NCBI GenBank assembly: GCA_017437095.1
Contig: JAFSBW010000038.1
Span: 1-54,415 of the forward strand
DNA from: Oscillospiraceae bacterium
GTDB taxonomy: Bacteria; Bacillota; Clostridia; Oscillospirales; Oscillospiraceae
Length of the DNA: 54,415 nucleotides
Direction: 5' to 3'
The translations under genes and the position numbers were made by a program. Numbering within the stretch: position 1 is the first letter of the stretch; every line of letters starts with the position of its first letter. Shown piece after piece: positions 1-7,775 of the stretch. Below the pieces are notes generated by a model. That model was not told where the DNA came from. It ran no database searches and saw nothing but the letters and a program-made list of their open reading frames with translations.

Positions 1-282
1 GGAAACTTTTACATTGTTCTTCTTGGCTCGTTCTTTGGCTTCAGCGATTTCTCCATCGCTAATATCTGAACCTGTTACATTGTAGCCGATGGCAGCAAGG
101 CCGATTGCCTGTGTTCCAATTCCACAGGCACAATCCAGAATATATGCAGATTTGTCAAAGCCATTACTCACAAAAAGTTTGTCCAGAATAACCGCCTGTT
201 CCTGTGTAGTGGCTTGCCAATCAAGAAACAGTTTATCATATTGGGAAGCCAGATTATCATAAAAAATCTGTGTGATGCTCAT
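1..282 (-). CDS. SAM-dependent methyltransferase, N-terminal part (runs off the window)
   Basis: The reading frame opens at an ATG on the minus strand at 282 and is still open at base 1, so only the first 94 residues are present. A GAGGAGAA ribosome binding site lies just upstream. The visible part has an N-terminal helix region followed by ILDCACGIGTQAIGLA (about residues 48-63), a class I methyltransferase motif I that binds S-adenosylmethionine, and the next strand VTGSDIS with the acidic residue that normally holds the ribose. The substrate cannot be told. The DNA is AT-rich compared with the chaperone operon nearby, which suggests recent acquisition. Confidence 0.8.
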   Translation of the reverse strand, partial: MSITQIFYDNLASQYDKLFLDWQATTQEQAVILDKLFVSNGFDKSAYILDCACGIGTQAIGLAAIGYNVTGSDISDGEIAEAKERAKKNNVKVS

Positions 283-337
283 ATCGTGTTCTCCTCGTCA
301 AATTCAAGTTTGTTTAACTGGCGCTTATGGTGCCCAA

Positions 338-364
338 GGCTCCCTTTACACAAGGGAGGCTTTT
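338..364 (+). terminator. Small stem-loop, possible terminator
   Basis: CTCCCTT at 340-346 pairs with AAGGGAG at 352-358 around a 5-base loop, followed by GCTTTT. It lies between two minus-strand genes, but the T run is on the plus side, so its role as a terminator is weakly supported. Confidence 0.3.
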
Positions 365-388
365 GTGCGGTGCAAAAATGTTTGGAAT

Positions 389-883
389 TTATCGTTGTGT
401 TTTAATTAAAAAGTCTTCTGCCTGTGTACGAGTTGAAAATACAATAATATTTTTGTGGGAATATCTATCCAAGAGCTCGATCACTTTTGGTCTGCTTTGC
501 GAATTGTAGTTTTTTATAAACTCAATAAATTCCCCATCATCTTCGCTGGGCTCGATCCAGGGCATATCGCTTCGCGCTTTCCCTTTTCTTTCCTCTATAC
601 CGTTCAGGCAAACCTCCAACGGATAATCAAGAAAAATAACGGTATCACACGCTTGCATTCTTAACTCCATGGTAGAAGCATAATTGCCGTCTATGATCCA
701 TTCGTCATGCTGCATGATTTTTAATAATCTGTCAAGAAAAACAGACTTTTCAACGGTTGTTTTATCTGCGTTCCAAAATAGCATATCCAAATGAAACAGA
801 GGGATATTTGTAATTTGGTGCAATGATTTAGAAAACGTACTCTTACCGCTTCCGGGGCAGCCAATTACAATAACTTTCTTCAT
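389..883 (-). CDS. P-loop kinase of the FlaR/topology-modulation (adenylate-kinase-like) family
   Basis: The protein is 164 residues from the ATG at 883. A longer frame begins at 910, but the GAGG about ten bases before 883 and the immediate start of the beta strand MKKVIVIGCPGSGKST favour the shorter one. The Walker A motif GCPGSGKST is at residues 8-16. WIIDGNY further on and VIFLDYP resemble the FlaR/YloA-like small P-loop kinases often labelled DNA topology modulation protein. The real substrate of this family is unclear. It follows the anchored protein at 907-1239 by 23 bases and probably shares its promoter. Confidence 0.75.
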   Translation of the reverse strand: MKKVIVIGCPGSGKSTFSKSLHQITNIPLFHLDMLFWNADKTTVEKSVFLDRLLKIMQHDEWIIDGNYASTMELRMQACDTVIFLDYPLEVCLNGIEERKGKARSDMPWIEPSEDDGEFIEFIKNYNSQSRPKVIELLDRYSHKNIIVFSTRTQAEDFLIKTQR

Positions 884-906
884 ATCAATAAACCTCAAAC
901 GGAGAT

Positions 907-1239
907 TCATTTATTGGGCGAATTGGCAACTTTTTCCATACATTCCTTCAACATTTGAACGCTGTCGCGGTAGTTTTTTTCTGCCAGAGGTTTTAGCAAT
1001 TCCATCGCCTCGTCAAAACGGCCGTATTCCATGGCTTCCCCAGCGTATGCGTAGGACACAAATCCGGGGTCGTATAGCTCTATTATAAAAGGAAATTCAT
1101 CAATATAACAAGTAGCTTTGCTAAAAACGCCGTCTTCTATCCACTGAACGGCAATTTGATACCTTTGCATGCTGACAGAGTAAAGCAGGATTAGGATCAC
1201 AAGCGCAACAATAACCGCCACAATGATTTTTTTGGCCAT
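907..1239 (-). CDS. Membrane-anchored small protein with tetratricopeptide-like C-terminus
   Basis: The start is taken at the ATG at 1239, preceded by AAGGGGG, giving 110 residues; the upstream extension to 1308 runs back through the promoter and is rejected. Residues 2-23 form one hydrophobic segment after MAKK, so the N-terminus stays in the cytoplasm or acts as an uncleaved anchor. The rest contains AYAGEAMEYGRFDEAMELLKPLAEKNY-type helix pairs, which look like one or two TPR-like repeats. No enzyme motif is seen. It is the first gene of a two-gene unit with the P-loop kinase at 389-883. Function unknown. Confidence 0.65.
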   Translation of the reverse strand: MAKKIIVAVIVALVILILLYSVSMQRYQIAVQWIEDGVFSKATCYIDEFPFIIELYDPGFVSYAYAGEAMEYGRFDEAMELLKPLAEKNYRDSVQMLKECMEKVANSPNK

Positions 1240-1276
1240 GCAAACAAGCCCCCTTGTCAAATTTATGTTTAAATGA

Positions 1277-1305
1277 ATTATACCGCGAAGGCGACACGGT
1301 TGCAA
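1277..1305 (-). promoter_or_regulatory. Sigma-A-type promoter for the 1239-389 gene pair
   Basis: On the minus strand TTGCAA (1305-1300) and TATAAT (1282-1277) are separated by 17 bases, close to the housekeeping consensus, with the coding start 38 bases beyond. Confidence 0.75.
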
Positions 1306-1347
1306 CATCCGGGAAGAAATGTTAATAGATAATTCAAAAACCGCCTC

Positions 1348-1376
1348 TTGACTTTTTTAGCACTCTGGTGTATAGT
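1348..1376 (+). promoter_or_regulatory. Sigma-A-type promoter of the hrcA operon
   Basis: TTGACT at 1348-1353 and TATAGT at 1371-1376 are separated by exactly 17 bases. The -10 hexamer lies within the degenerate upstream CIRCE-like repeat and the full CIRCE lies just downstream, so HrcA bound there would block initiation. Confidence 0.85.
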
Positions 1377-1383
1377 GTGCTTA
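1357..1383 (+). promoter_or_regulatory. Second, degenerate CIRCE-like operator overlapping the first
   Basis: TTAGCACTC at 1357-1365 is a perfect left half of CIRCE. After 9 bases comes GTGTGCTTA at 1375-1383, matching the right half at 7 of 9 positions. Its last three bases are the first three of the perfect CIRCE, giving two operators offset by 24 bases. Confidence 0.55.
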
Positions 1384-1407
1384 GCACTCAAAGGCGTTGA
1401 GTGCTAA
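1381..1407 (+). promoter_or_regulatory. CIRCE operator (HrcA binding site)
   Basis: TTAGCACTC at 1381-1389 and GAGTGCTAA at 1399-1407 form the canonical inverted repeat with a 9-base spacer and no mismatch. It starts four bases after the -10 box and precedes hrcA, as in other Bacillota class I heat-shock operons. Confidence 0.97.
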
Positions 1408-1460
1408 CGAAGGGGAGCCAAGACGAAGCGTTCAGAGGTTCCCCAAATAAGGAGGAGAAC

Positions 1461-2522
1461 ATGGAACTTACCGAACGGAAAAAGAAGGTGCTGCGCTCCA
1501 TCGTAGACCTGTATATCCGCACGGCGGAGCCCGTTGGCTCTAAGGCCATCGCGGAAATGCCCGACATGAAATACTCCTCTGCCACCATCCGCAACGAAAT
1601 GGCAGACCTGACTGCCATGGGCTATTTGGAGCAGCCCCATACCAGCGCGGGCCGCATCCCCTCTCCCGCCGGCTACCGGCTGTATGTGGATGAGCTGATG
1701 CTGGATTACCGCCTGAGCATGGACGAGACCCAGAAGATCTCCGATGCCATCGAAAGCAAGATGCAGCAGGTGGATAGGATGGTAGAAAAGGTTGCCAAGC
1801 TGGTCAGCCAGGCTACCGATCTTCCGGCTATTTCCGTAGCCAGCCGCCACGGCGGCGCAACGGTAAAGCGCTTTGAGCTGATCTTGGCAGGCAGCGGCAG
1901 CTTTATTCTGGTGCTGATGCTTAGCAATGATGAAGTTGTTAACAAGCTGATCAAGCTGCCCCTGGATATTGCGGAAGCCGACCTGAAGCTGCTGGCGGCG
2001 GTGCTGAATGCCACCCTGACGGAGCTTCCTCCGGAGGGGATCACCCCGGAGCTGCTGGATAGAGTTATGCGCTCTGCGGGAGCGGCAGCAAGCCTGGTGC
2101 CCGTAGTTGTAGACTTTACCTGCGATACCCTGCGTAAGCAGGAGCGCACCAATATGGCGGTAGCGGGCCAGATGCGCCTGCTTACCCAGCCGGAATACCG
2201 GGATATTGACAAAGCCCAGCGGATCATGACCTCTCTGGACGAGGAAAGCCTGAGCAACCTGCCCGCCATCATGCAAAACGCCAACGGCACCCAGGTGCTG
2301 GTAGGCCCGGAGCATGTGGCCCAGGAATTGAAGGACACCAGCGTAGTCATGACCAAGTTTGACATTGGCGACGGCATGCACGGCATGATCGGTGTGGTAG
2401 GCCCTACCCGCATGGATTACGCCAAGGTGACCGCAAGGCTGAGCTACTTTGCCGAGAGCCTGAGCAAGATGTTTGCCAAGCCTGATAAACCCCAGCTGCC
2501 GGAAGGCGATAAGGAGAATTAA
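1461..2522 (+). CDS. hrcA: Heat-inducible transcription repressor HrcA
   Basis: HrcA is the repressor that binds CIRCE and needs GroEL to stay active. The ATG at 1461 follows AAGGAGGAG and gives 353 residues, the usual length. A frame start at 1401 would begin inside the CIRCE operator and is rejected. The N-terminal winged helix (LTERKKKVLRSIVDLYIRTAEPVGSKAI) and the signature SSATIRNEMADLTAMGYLEQPHTSAGRIPS are intact, followed by the GAF-like dimer domain. It is the first gene of hrcA-grpE-dnaK-dnaJ; the grpE start lies two bases after its stop. The CIRCE upstream implies autoregulation. Confidence 0.97.
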   Translation: MELTERKKKVLRSIVDLYIRTAEPVGSKAIAEMPDMKYSSATIRNEMADLTAMGYLEQPHTSAGRIPSPAGYRLYVDELMLDYRLSMDETQKISDAIESKMQQVDRMVEKVAKLVSQATDLPAISVASRHGGATVKRFELILAGSGSFILVLMLSNDEVVNKLIKLPLDIAEADLKLLAAVLNATLTELPPEGITPELLDRVMRSAGAAASLVPVVVDFTCDTLRKQERTNMAVAGQMRLLTQPEYRDIDKAQRIMTSLDEESLSNLPAIMQNANGTQVLVGPEHVAQELKDTSVVMTKFDIGDGMHGMIGVVGPTRMDYAKVTARLSYFAESLSKMFAKPDKPQLPEGDKEN

Positions 2523-2524
2523 CT

Positions 2525-3052
2525 GTGGAAAAGGACGAAAAGCAGATCCCCGAAGAAAAGGTAACCGAAGCCCAGGAGCTTCCCGTTGAGGAAGAAACTC
2601 AGGAAGAGGCCGCCCCGGAGCTTAGCCCCTTCGAGGAAAAATATAACACCGAGCATGATAACTACCTGCGCCTGGCGGCGGAATACGATAACTACCGCAA
2701 GCGCACCCTAAAGGAAAAGGAAGCCAGCTACACCAACGGCAAGGCCGACGCGGTGGCAAAGCTGCTGCCGGTTTACGACAACCTGGAGCGGGCGCTGAAT
2801 CAGCCCACCGAAGACGAAGCCTACAAAAAGGGCGTAGAGCTGACCATGCAGGAGCTGGTAAAGATCTTTGCCGGCCTGGGCGTAGAGGTCTTCGGATCCC
2901 CCGGCGATGTGTTCGACCCCAACCTGCACAACGCCGTTATGCACACCGAAAGCGAGGAGTTCGCGGAAAACACCGTTACCCAGGTGTTCCAAAAGGGCTT
3001 CAAGCTGGGCGATAAGATCGTCCGCTTTGCAATGGTACAGGTAGCCAACTAA
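2525..3052 (+). CDS. grpE: Nucleotide exchange factor GrpE
   Basis: GrpE releases ADP from DnaK. The gene starts with GTG at 2525, two bases after the hrcA stop, with AAGGAG inside the end of hrcA, so the two are translationally coupled. The 175-residue product has an acidic, disordered N-terminus (residues 1-40, rich in E), a long coiled helix with YLRLAAEYDNYRKRTLKEKE, and the C-terminal beta domain with GVEVFGSPGDVFDPNLHNAVMH and QKGFKLGDKIVRFAMVQVAN, the part that contacts the DnaK ATPase domain. Length and motifs are normal for Bacillota. Confidence 0.96.
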   Translation: MEKDEKQIPEEKVTEAQELPVEEETQEEAAPELSPFEEKYNTEHDNYLRLAAEYDNYRKRTLKEKEASYTNGKADAVAKLLPVYDNLERALNQPTEDEAYKKGVELTMQELVKIFAGLGVEVFGSPGDVFDPNLHNAVMHTESEEFAENTVTQVFQKGFKLGDKIVRFAMVQVAN

Positions 3053-3059
3053 TGGACAG

Positions 3060-3098
3060 TTGACAATTGACAATTGACAATTGACAATTGACAATTGA
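3060..3098 (+). repeat. Heptamer tandem repeat (TTGACAA), about 5.6 copies
   Basis: Five perfect copies of TTGACAA run from 3060 to 3094, followed by TTGA. The repeat begins eight bases after the grpE stop. Each unit contains TTGACA, the consensus -35 hexamer, so copy number could in principle affect initiation, though no matching -10 is obvious. Short heptamer arrays are prone to slipped-strand change. Confidence 0.95.
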
Positions 3099-3101
3099 GG
3101 T

Positions 3102-3123
3102 ATGCCCTCCGGGCATGATTTTT
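3102..3123 (+). terminator. Weak stem-loop with T run between grpE and dnaK
   Basis: ATGCCC/GGGCAT (3102-3107 and 3111-3116) with a 3-base loop is followed by GATTTTT. A second tight hairpin, ATCGC-AAA-GCGAT, sits at 3129-3141. Together they may reduce read-through or set the grpE to dnaK ratio. Confidence 0.4.
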
Positions 3124-3204
3124 AATAAATCGCAAAGCGATACTCTCGCTGTCAGTTTATAAATCACAGTATATTATTTTCATTTATATAGGAGGAATTT
3201 TATT

Positions 3205-5007
3205 ATGGGAAAGATTATTGGTATTGACTTGGGCACCACCAACTCTTGTGTTGCCGTTCTGGAAGGCGGCGAGCCCGTCGTTATCGCAAACGCCGAAGGC
3301 GCCCGTACCACTCCCTCTGTGGTGGCCTTCACCAAGACCGGCGAGCGTCTGGTTGGCCAGATCGCCAAGCGCCAGGCGGTTACCAACGCTGACCGCACCA
3401 TCAGCTCCATCAAGCGCCACATGGGCGAGGATTACCATGTAACTGTTGACGGCAAGGGCTATTCTCCCCAGGAGATCAGCGCTATGGTGCTGCAGAAGCT
3501 GAAGGCTGATGCCGAGAGCTACCTGGGCCAGACCGTTACCGAGGCAGTTATTACTGTGCCCGCTTACTTCTCCGATGCTCAGCGCCAGGCTACCAAGGAT
3601 GCCGGCCGCATCGCCGGCCTGGATGTAAAGCGCATTATCAACGAGCCCACCGCTGCTGCTCTGGCCTACGGCCTGGACAAGGAGACCGAGCAGAAGATCA
3701 TGGTTTACGACCTGGGCGGCGGTACCTTCGACGTATCCATCCTGGATATCGGCGACGGCGCTTTTGAAGTTCTGGCTACCGCCGGCGATACCCACCTGGG
3801 CGGCGACGATTTTGACGAGCGCATCATCAGCTACCTGGTAGACGAGTTCAAGAAGACCGAGGGCATCGACCTGCGCAACGACCGTATGGCTATGCAGCGG
3901 CTGAAGGAAGCTGCTGAGAAGGCTAAGATCGAGCTTTCCGGCGTGACCTCTTCCGATGTTTCCCTGCCCTATATCACCGCCGATGCTACCGGCCCCAAGC
4001 ACCTGAACGCCACCGTTACCCGGGCTAAGTTCAACGAGATCACTGCCGATCTGGTAGAGCGCACCCTGAAGCCTGTTCGCCAGGCTCTCAGCGATGCCGG
4101 CCTGACCGCTAACGACCTGCACAAGGTGCTGCTGGTTGGCGGCTCTACCCGTATCCCCGCTGTGCAGGAGGCTGTTAAGCGCCTGACCGGCAAGGAAGGC
4201 TTCAAGGGCATCAACCCCGACGAGTGCGTAGCGCTGGGCGCTGCTATCCAGGGCGGCGTTCTCACCGGCGATGTCAAGGACATCCTGCTGCTGGATGTTA
4301 CCCCCCTGTCCCTGGGTATTGAGACTATGGGCGGCGTATTTACCCGCCTGATCGACCGCAACACCACCATCCCCACCCGCAAGAGCCAGATCTTCTCCAC
4401 CGCTGCCGATTCCCAGACCTCCGTTGAGGTGCATGTGCTTCAGGGCGAGCGTGAGATGGCTGCTTACAACAAGACCCTGGGCCGCTTCCAGCTGGCCGGC
4501 ATTGCCCCCGCTCCCCGTGGCGTTCCCCAGATCGAGGTTACCTTTGACATCGACGCCAACGGCATCGTAAACGTATCCGCCAAGGACCTGGGCACCGGCA
4601 AGGAGCAGAAGATCGTGATTACCGCTTCCTCCAACCTGAGCCAGGACGATATCGAGAAGGCTGTTCGCGAGGCTGAGCAGTACGCCGCCGAGGATAAGGC
4701 CCGCAAGGAAGAGGTTGACACCCACAACGAGGCCGACCAGGTGATCTACCAGACCGAAAAGGCCCTGGCTGACCTGGGCGACAAGGCTACCGATTCTGAG
4801 CGCTCTGCCATCCAGGCCGCCATCGACCAGCTGAAGCAGACCAACAAGGGCTCCGACCTGGCCGCTATCAAGGCCGGCATCGAGGCTGTGCAGAAGGCTT
4901 TCTACCCCGTGGCTGAGAAGCTGTACCAGCAGCAGGGCGCTGCCGGTGCCGCTCCCGACATGGGCAACGACGGCCCCGTGGATGCCGACTACGAAACTGT
5001 AGACTAA
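3205..5007 (+). CDS. dnaK: Chaperone protein DnaK (Hsp70)
   Basis: DnaK is the ATP-driven chaperone that works with DnaJ and GrpE. The ATG at 3205 follows a strong AGGAGG. The 600-residue protein has phosphate loop 1 IDLGTTNS (7-14), the second loop [10 protein letters not shown] (167-176), the adenosine motif [10 protein letters not shown], the linker [13 protein letters not shown] and a full substrate-binding domain and lid. The end VDADYETVD resembles the usual DnaK tail that contacts partners. It lacks the N-terminal insert of about 24 residues found in Gram-negative DnaK, as expected for Bacillota. Codon use is strongly biased, typical of a highly expressed gene. It may have its own promoter in the 150-base gap after grpE. 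Confidence 0.98.
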   Translation: MGKIIGIDLGTTNSCVAVLEGGEPVVIANAEGARTTPSVVAFTKTGERLVGQIAKRQAVTNADRTISSIKRHMGEDYHVTVDGKGYSPQEISAMVLQKLKADAESYLGQTVTEAVITVPAYFSDAQRQATKDAGRIAGLDVKRIINEPTAAALAYGLDKETEQKIMVYDLGGGTFDVSILDIGDGAFEVLATAGDTHLGGDDFDERIISYLVDEFKKTEGIDLRNDRMAMQRLKEAAEKAKIELSGVTSSDVSLPYITADATGPKHLNATVTRAKFNEITADLVERTLKPVRQALSDAGLTANDLHKVLLVGGSTRIPAVQEAVKRLTGKEGFKGINPDECVALGAAIQGGVLTGDVKDILLLDVTPLSLGIETMGGVFTRLIDRNTTIPTRKSQIFSTAADSQTSVEVHVLQGEREMAAYNKTLGRFQLAGIAPAPRGVPQIEVTFDIDANGIVNVSAKDLGTGKEQKIVITASSNLSQDDIEKAVREAEQYAAEDKARKEEVDTHNEADQVIYQTEKALADLGDKATDSERSAIQAAIDQLKQTNKGSDLAAIKAGIEAVQKAFYPVAEKLYQQQGAAGAAPDMGNDGPVDADYETVD

Positions 5008-5017
5008 GATAACCATA

Positions 5018-5041
5018 AGGGGCGGCTCCGCCGCCCCTATT
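5018..5041 (+). terminator. Strong stem-loop after dnaK
   Basis: AGGGGCGGC (5018-5026) pairs with GCCGCCCCT (5030-5038) around a 3-base loop. Only ATTT follows, so it may act as an attenuator or 3-prime protecting stem before dnaJ rather than a full terminator. Confidence 0.55.
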
Positions 5042-5052
5042 TCCCGTATTGG

Positions 5053-5129
5053 TGTAGGGCGGGGGCTTGCCCCCGCCGGTGCGGCTGCCGAGGATCAGGC
5101 AGACGGTGGGAGTAAGCCCCTGCCCTACA
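5053..5129 (+). repeat. Small inverted-repeat element (TGTAGGGC family)
   Basis: A 77-base element starts TGTAGGGCGGGGGCTTGC and ends with its imperfect complement GTAAGCCCCTGCCCTACA; about 21 of 25 terminal bases match. A related core occurs at 45531-45600. It lies between dnaK and dnaJ. No coding potential, so if mobile it would depend on a transposase elsewhere (inference). Confidence 0.8.
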
Positions 5130-5155
5130 TTTTGTCCCTATGAGAGGTGAGTTAG

Positions 5156-6295
5156 ATGGCTGAAAAGCGTGATTATTATGAGGTGCTGGGGGTCAAAAAG
5201 GACGCCAGCGCCGAGGAAATAAAAAAGGCCTACCGAAAGAAGGCCATGCAGTACCATCCCGACCGCAACCCGGACAACAAGGAAGCGGAGGAAAAGTTTA
5301 AGGAGGTAGGCGAAGCCTACGAGGTACTCAGCAACGAAGAAAAGCGCTCCCGTTACGACCAGTTCGGCTTCCAGGGAGTAGACCCCAATTTCAGCGGTGG
5401 CAGCGGTTTTGGCGGCTTCGGCGGCTTTGGGGATTTTGGCGACCTGGGGGATATTTTCGGATCTTTCTTCGGCGGCGGCAGAAGCAGCCGCTCCAACCCC
5501 AACGCCCCCGTAAGGGGCGAAAGCGTGGGCGCGCGGATCGATGTTACCTTTGAAGAAGCCGCCTTCGGCTGCGAAAAAGAGGTTGCCTACCAGCGCATTG
5601 AAAACTGCGGTGCCTGCCATGGCTCCGGCTCTGCCGATGGGGCTGTGGAGACCTGCTCCCGCTGCCGTGGCAGCGGCCAGGTGCGCACCCAGCAGAATTT
5701 CATGGGCATGACCATGCAGTCTACCGCCGTATGTCCCCAGTGTTCCGGCCGGGGCAAGGTGATCAAGACCCCCTGCAATATCTGTAAGGGCAAGGGCAAG
5801 GTGCGCCGCACCAACCGCTTTACCACCAAGATCCCCGCAGGCATCGATAACGGCCAGAGCTACCGGGAGCCCGGCCAGGGCAACGCAGGCTCCAACGGCG
5901 GCCCCAGCGGCGATCTGCTGATTGAAGTGATGGTAAAGCCCCATAAGTATTTCCGCCGGGACGGCATGGAAGTGCTTTGCGAGGTGCCTATTTCCTTTGC
6001 CCAGGCGGCTTTGGGCGCGAAGATCGATGTGCCTACCCTGGAGGGCAGCTATAGCCTAGAGATCCCCGAAGGCACCCAGACCGGCCGGGTGTTTACCCTG
6101 CCCGGCAGAGGCATTCCCGATGTGCGCAATGTCCGCCGCCGGGGCAGCCAGCGGGTAACTGTGGTGGTAGAAACCCCCACCAAGCTTACCCGGGAACAGA
6201 AGGAGCTGCTGGAAAAGTTCCAGGACAGCCTGGAAAGCGAAAAGACCCCCAAGATCAAGAAATTTTTTGACAATATCAAGGATTTGTTCGACTAA
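5156..6295 (+). CDS. dnaJ: Chaperone protein DnaJ (Hsp40, type I)
   Basis: DnaJ delivers clients to DnaK and stimulates its ATPase. The ATG at 5156 follows AGAGGTGA, giving 379 residues. The J domain occupies 1-70 with HPD at 34-36, then a Gly/Phe-rich stretch (79-107), then four zinc-binding CxxCxGxG repeats: CGACHGSG (151-158), CSRCRGSG (167-174), CPQCSGRG (193-200) and CNICKGKG (207-214). The C-terminal client-binding and dimer domains follow. All cysteines are present, so it is a complete type I DnaJ. It is followed by dCMP deaminase after 12 bases. Confidence 0.97.
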   Translation: MAEKRDYYEVLGVKKDASAEEIKKAYRKKAMQYHPDRNPDNKEAEEKFKEVGEAYEVLSNEEKRSRYDQFGFQGVDPNFSGGSGFGGFGGFGDFGDLGDIFGSFFGGGRSSRSNPNAPVRGESVGARIDVTFEEAAFGCEKEVAYQRIENCGACHGSGSADGAVETCSRCRGSGQVRTQQNFMGMTMQSTAVCPQCSGRGKVIKTPCNICKGKGKVRRTNRFTTKIPAGIDNGQSYREPGQGNAGSNGGPSGDLLIEVMVKPHKYFRRDGMEVLCEVPISFAQAALGAKIDVPTLEGSYSLEIPEGTQTGRVFTLPGRGIPDVRNVRRRGSQRVTVVVETPTKLTREQKELLEKFQDSLESEKTPKIKKFFDNIKDLFD

Positions 6296-6307
6296 GGAGG
6301 ACGGCCA

Positions 6308-6802
6308 ATGAAGCGCGCGGATTACATCAGCTGGGACGAGTATTTTATGGGCATTGCCATGCTGGCAGCCCGCAGAAGCAAGGACCCCAACACCCAGGTT
6401 GGCGCCTGCATCGTAAGCCAGGATAATATCATTATCTCCACCGGCTACAACGGCATGCCCAAGGGCTGCTCGGATGATGAGTTCCCCTGGGAGCGGGAAG
6501 GCGAGCAGACCAAGTATCCCTATGTGGTCCACGCGGAGCTGAACGCCGTGCTCAACGCCAACGGCCGAGATCTGCGGGGCAGCCGCATCTATGTGGCGCT
6601 GTTTCCCTGCAATGAGTGCGCCAAGGCTATCATTCAGAGCGGCGTAAAGGAAGTGGTATATTTGTCGGACAAATATGCCGATTCTATGGCAACCATGGCT
6701 TCCAAGCGGATGATGGATGCCGCCGGGGTAAAGTACACCCAGCTGCATACCAATGTGAAAGAGATCACCCTGGATTTCATCCCCGAGGAAGATAAGAAAT
6801 AA
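6308..6802 (+). CDS. Deoxycytidylate (dCMP) deaminase
   Basis: This cytoplasmic zinc enzyme turns dCMP into dUMP, the substrate for thymidylate synthase. The ATG at 6308 follows AAGGAGG, which overlaps the dnaJ stop, so it is in the same transcript. The 164-residue protein has HAE at 75-77 (zinc ligand and catalytic glutamate) and PCNEC at 100-104 (two zinc cysteines), with TGYNGMPKGC before them as in ComEB-type dCMP deaminases. It is the last gene before two strong terminators. Having it in the heat-shock operon probably reflects read-through rather than a heat-shock function. Confidence 0.93.
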   Translation: MKRADYISWDEYFMGIAMLAARRSKDPNTQVGACIVSQDNIIISTGYNGMPKGCSDDEFPWEREGEQTKYPYVVHAELNAVLNANGRDLRGSRIYVALFPCNECAKAIIQSGVKEVVYLSDKYADSMATMASKRMMDAAGVKYTQLHTNVKEITLDFIPEEDKK

Positions 6803-6814
6803 TTTTGCACTAGG

Positions 6815-6852
6815 ATGCAGGGCGGGTTTTACCCCGCCCTGCATACTTTTTT
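6815..6852 (+). terminator. Intrinsic terminator of the hrcA-dnaJ-dCMP deaminase operon
   Basis: A 12-base-pair GC-rich stem (6815-6826 with 6833-6844) and a 6-base loop are followed by ACTTTTTT, which is a classic Rho-independent terminator. Confidence 0.93.
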
Positions 6853-6858
6853 ACCGAG

Positions 6859-6889
6859 AAACGGCATGATGGAGATCATGCCGTTTTTT
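6859..6889 (+). terminator. Second intrinsic terminator
   Basis: AAACGGCATGAT (6859-6870) pairs perfectly with ATCATGCCGTTT (6875-6886) around GGAG and is followed by T residues. It backs up the terminator 7 bases upstream and insulates the tetR-type promoter beyond. Confidence 0.9.
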
Positions 6890-6917
6890 GCGTTTTTGGG
6901 AAAAACTGCCCTGCCTA

Positions 6918-6946
6918 TTGACACAGCGGCTATCTCAGATTATACT
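6918..6946 (+). promoter_or_regulatory. Consensus sigma-A promoter for the TetR-type gene
   Basis: TTGACA at 6918-6923 and TATACT at 6941-6946 are 17 bases apart, nearly perfect. Such a strong promoter on a regulator usually means it is kept down by autorepression. Confidence 0.88.
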
Positions 6947-6960
6947 AAAACGAACGATGC

Positions 6961-6974
6961 AAAACAGCTGTTTT
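6961..6974 (+). promoter_or_regulatory. Candidate operator palindrome upstream of the TetR-type gene
   Basis: AAAACAGCTGTTTT is a perfect 14-base palindrome placed 14 bases after the -10 box and 16 bases before the start codon. The position suits autorepression by the downstream TetR-family protein. Binding is inferred. Confidence 0.5.
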
Positions 6975-6990
6975 AGAAAGGTGATAAGCT

Positions 6991-7602
6991 ATGCCTCCAA
7001 AACCGAAATTTACCAAAGAGCAGATCGTTGCTGCCGCCCTGGAGCTGGTAAGCCAGCAGGGCGTGGATGCCCTTACCGCCCGGGAGCTGGGCGCCAGGCT
7101 GGGAAGCTCCGCCCGGCCGGTATTTACCCTGTTTTCCGGCATGGAGGAAGTGCGCAGCCAGGTGCGCCAGGCGGCGCTGGCCCGGTTTGAAAGCTTTGCG
7201 GAAAAGGCCATCCACTACCAGCCTGCTTTTAAGCAGTTTGGCATGCAGATGATTTTGTTTGCCATGGACGAGCCGAAGCTGTACCAGCTGATCTGGATGT
7301 CGGAAAACCAGCAGGCCCGCTGCTTTGAGGATATTTTCCCGGAGTTGGGGGATACCGCCAGGGTTTGCATCCAGGTGATCTGCCGGGATTACGGCCTGAC
7401 GGAAGCAGAAGCCATGGCCCTTTTTAAGCAGATCTGGATCTTTACCTTTGGCCTTGGAGCGCTGTGCGCCGCAAAGGTGTGCCATTTCTCTTTCGAGGAG
7501 ATCAACCAGCTGCTGGGGTTGGAGTTTATGTCCATGCTGGCCTTTATCAAGTCCGGCCGGCTAAACCAGCCCACCCCCGTACCCCAGAGGGACGGGCAAT
7601 GA
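6991..7602 (+). CDS. TetR/AcrR-family transcriptional regulator
   Basis: The 203-residue protein starts at the ATG at 6991 after AGAAAGGTGAT. Residues 8-55 form a TetR-type helix-turn-helix: FTKEQIVAAALELVSQQGVDALTARELGARLGSS. The rest is the variable helical ligand and dimer domain, with LFAMDEPKLYQLIW and a C-terminal region like the WHG/TetR_C group that senses small hydrophobic molecules. The ligand is unknown. No exporter lies next to it; the nearest downstream gene is the GNAT protein at 7805, so its targets may be itself and the accessory enzyme run beyond. The promoter and a palindrome are annotated upstream. Confidence 0.85.
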   Translation: MPPKPKFTKEQIVAAALELVSQQGVDALTARELGARLGSSARPVFTLFSGMEEVRSQVRQAALARFESFAEKAIHYQPAFKQFGMQMILFAMDEPKLYQLIWMSENQQARCFEDIFPELGDTARVCIQVICRDYGLTEAEAMALFKQIWIFTFGLGALCAAKVCHFSFEEINQLLGLEFMSMLAFIKSGRLNQPTPVPQRDGQ

Positions 7603-7724
7603 CCTCCCCCAAAATGCATCCATCTCATGCGCCTATGCTTGCCCGGTAATCCTTTGCCGCCGGATCGGTAATCTGTTCCCTGGGCCTGCATAAGAAATAT
7701 AGCAATTAAAGGAGTGATGATGAT

Positions 7725-7775
7725 ATGAAGCAGAGCATTCGTATACCAACAAACCGGAGGGTAACGGAAGCGTAA
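7725..7775 (+). CDS. Candidate 16-residue leader peptide
   Basis: An ATG at 7725, ten bases after AAAGGAG, opens the frame MKQSIRIPTNRRVTEA and stops at 7775. The stop codon touches the left arm of the hairpin that covers the ribosome binding site of the GNAT gene at 7805. That arrangement (leader ORF, then sequestering stem, then gene) is the one known from inducible erm and cat genes. Translation of the peptide is unproven. The short frame and the long binding-site spacing leave real doubt. Confidence 0.4.
   Translation: MKQSIRIPTNRRVTEA

Noticed and set aside
1401..1460. Upstream in-frame ATG for hrcA
   Set aside because: It lies inside the CIRCE operator and has no ribosome binding site; the ATG at 1461 has AAGGAGGAG and starts the known HrcA N-terminus.
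3060..3098. Possible CRISPR-like array
   Set aside because: The heptamers are directly adjacent with no spacers; it is a simple tandem repeat.
3184..5016. A 610-codon open frame on the minus strand opposite dnaK
   Set aside because: It mirrors the strongly biased codons of dnaK, its protein is a low-complexity Gly/Leu/Val/Gln sequence, and no binding site or known domain is present.
6308..6802. A heat-shock role for dCMP deaminase
   Set aside because: The only evidence is operon position, and housekeeping genes often follow chaperone operons by read-through.
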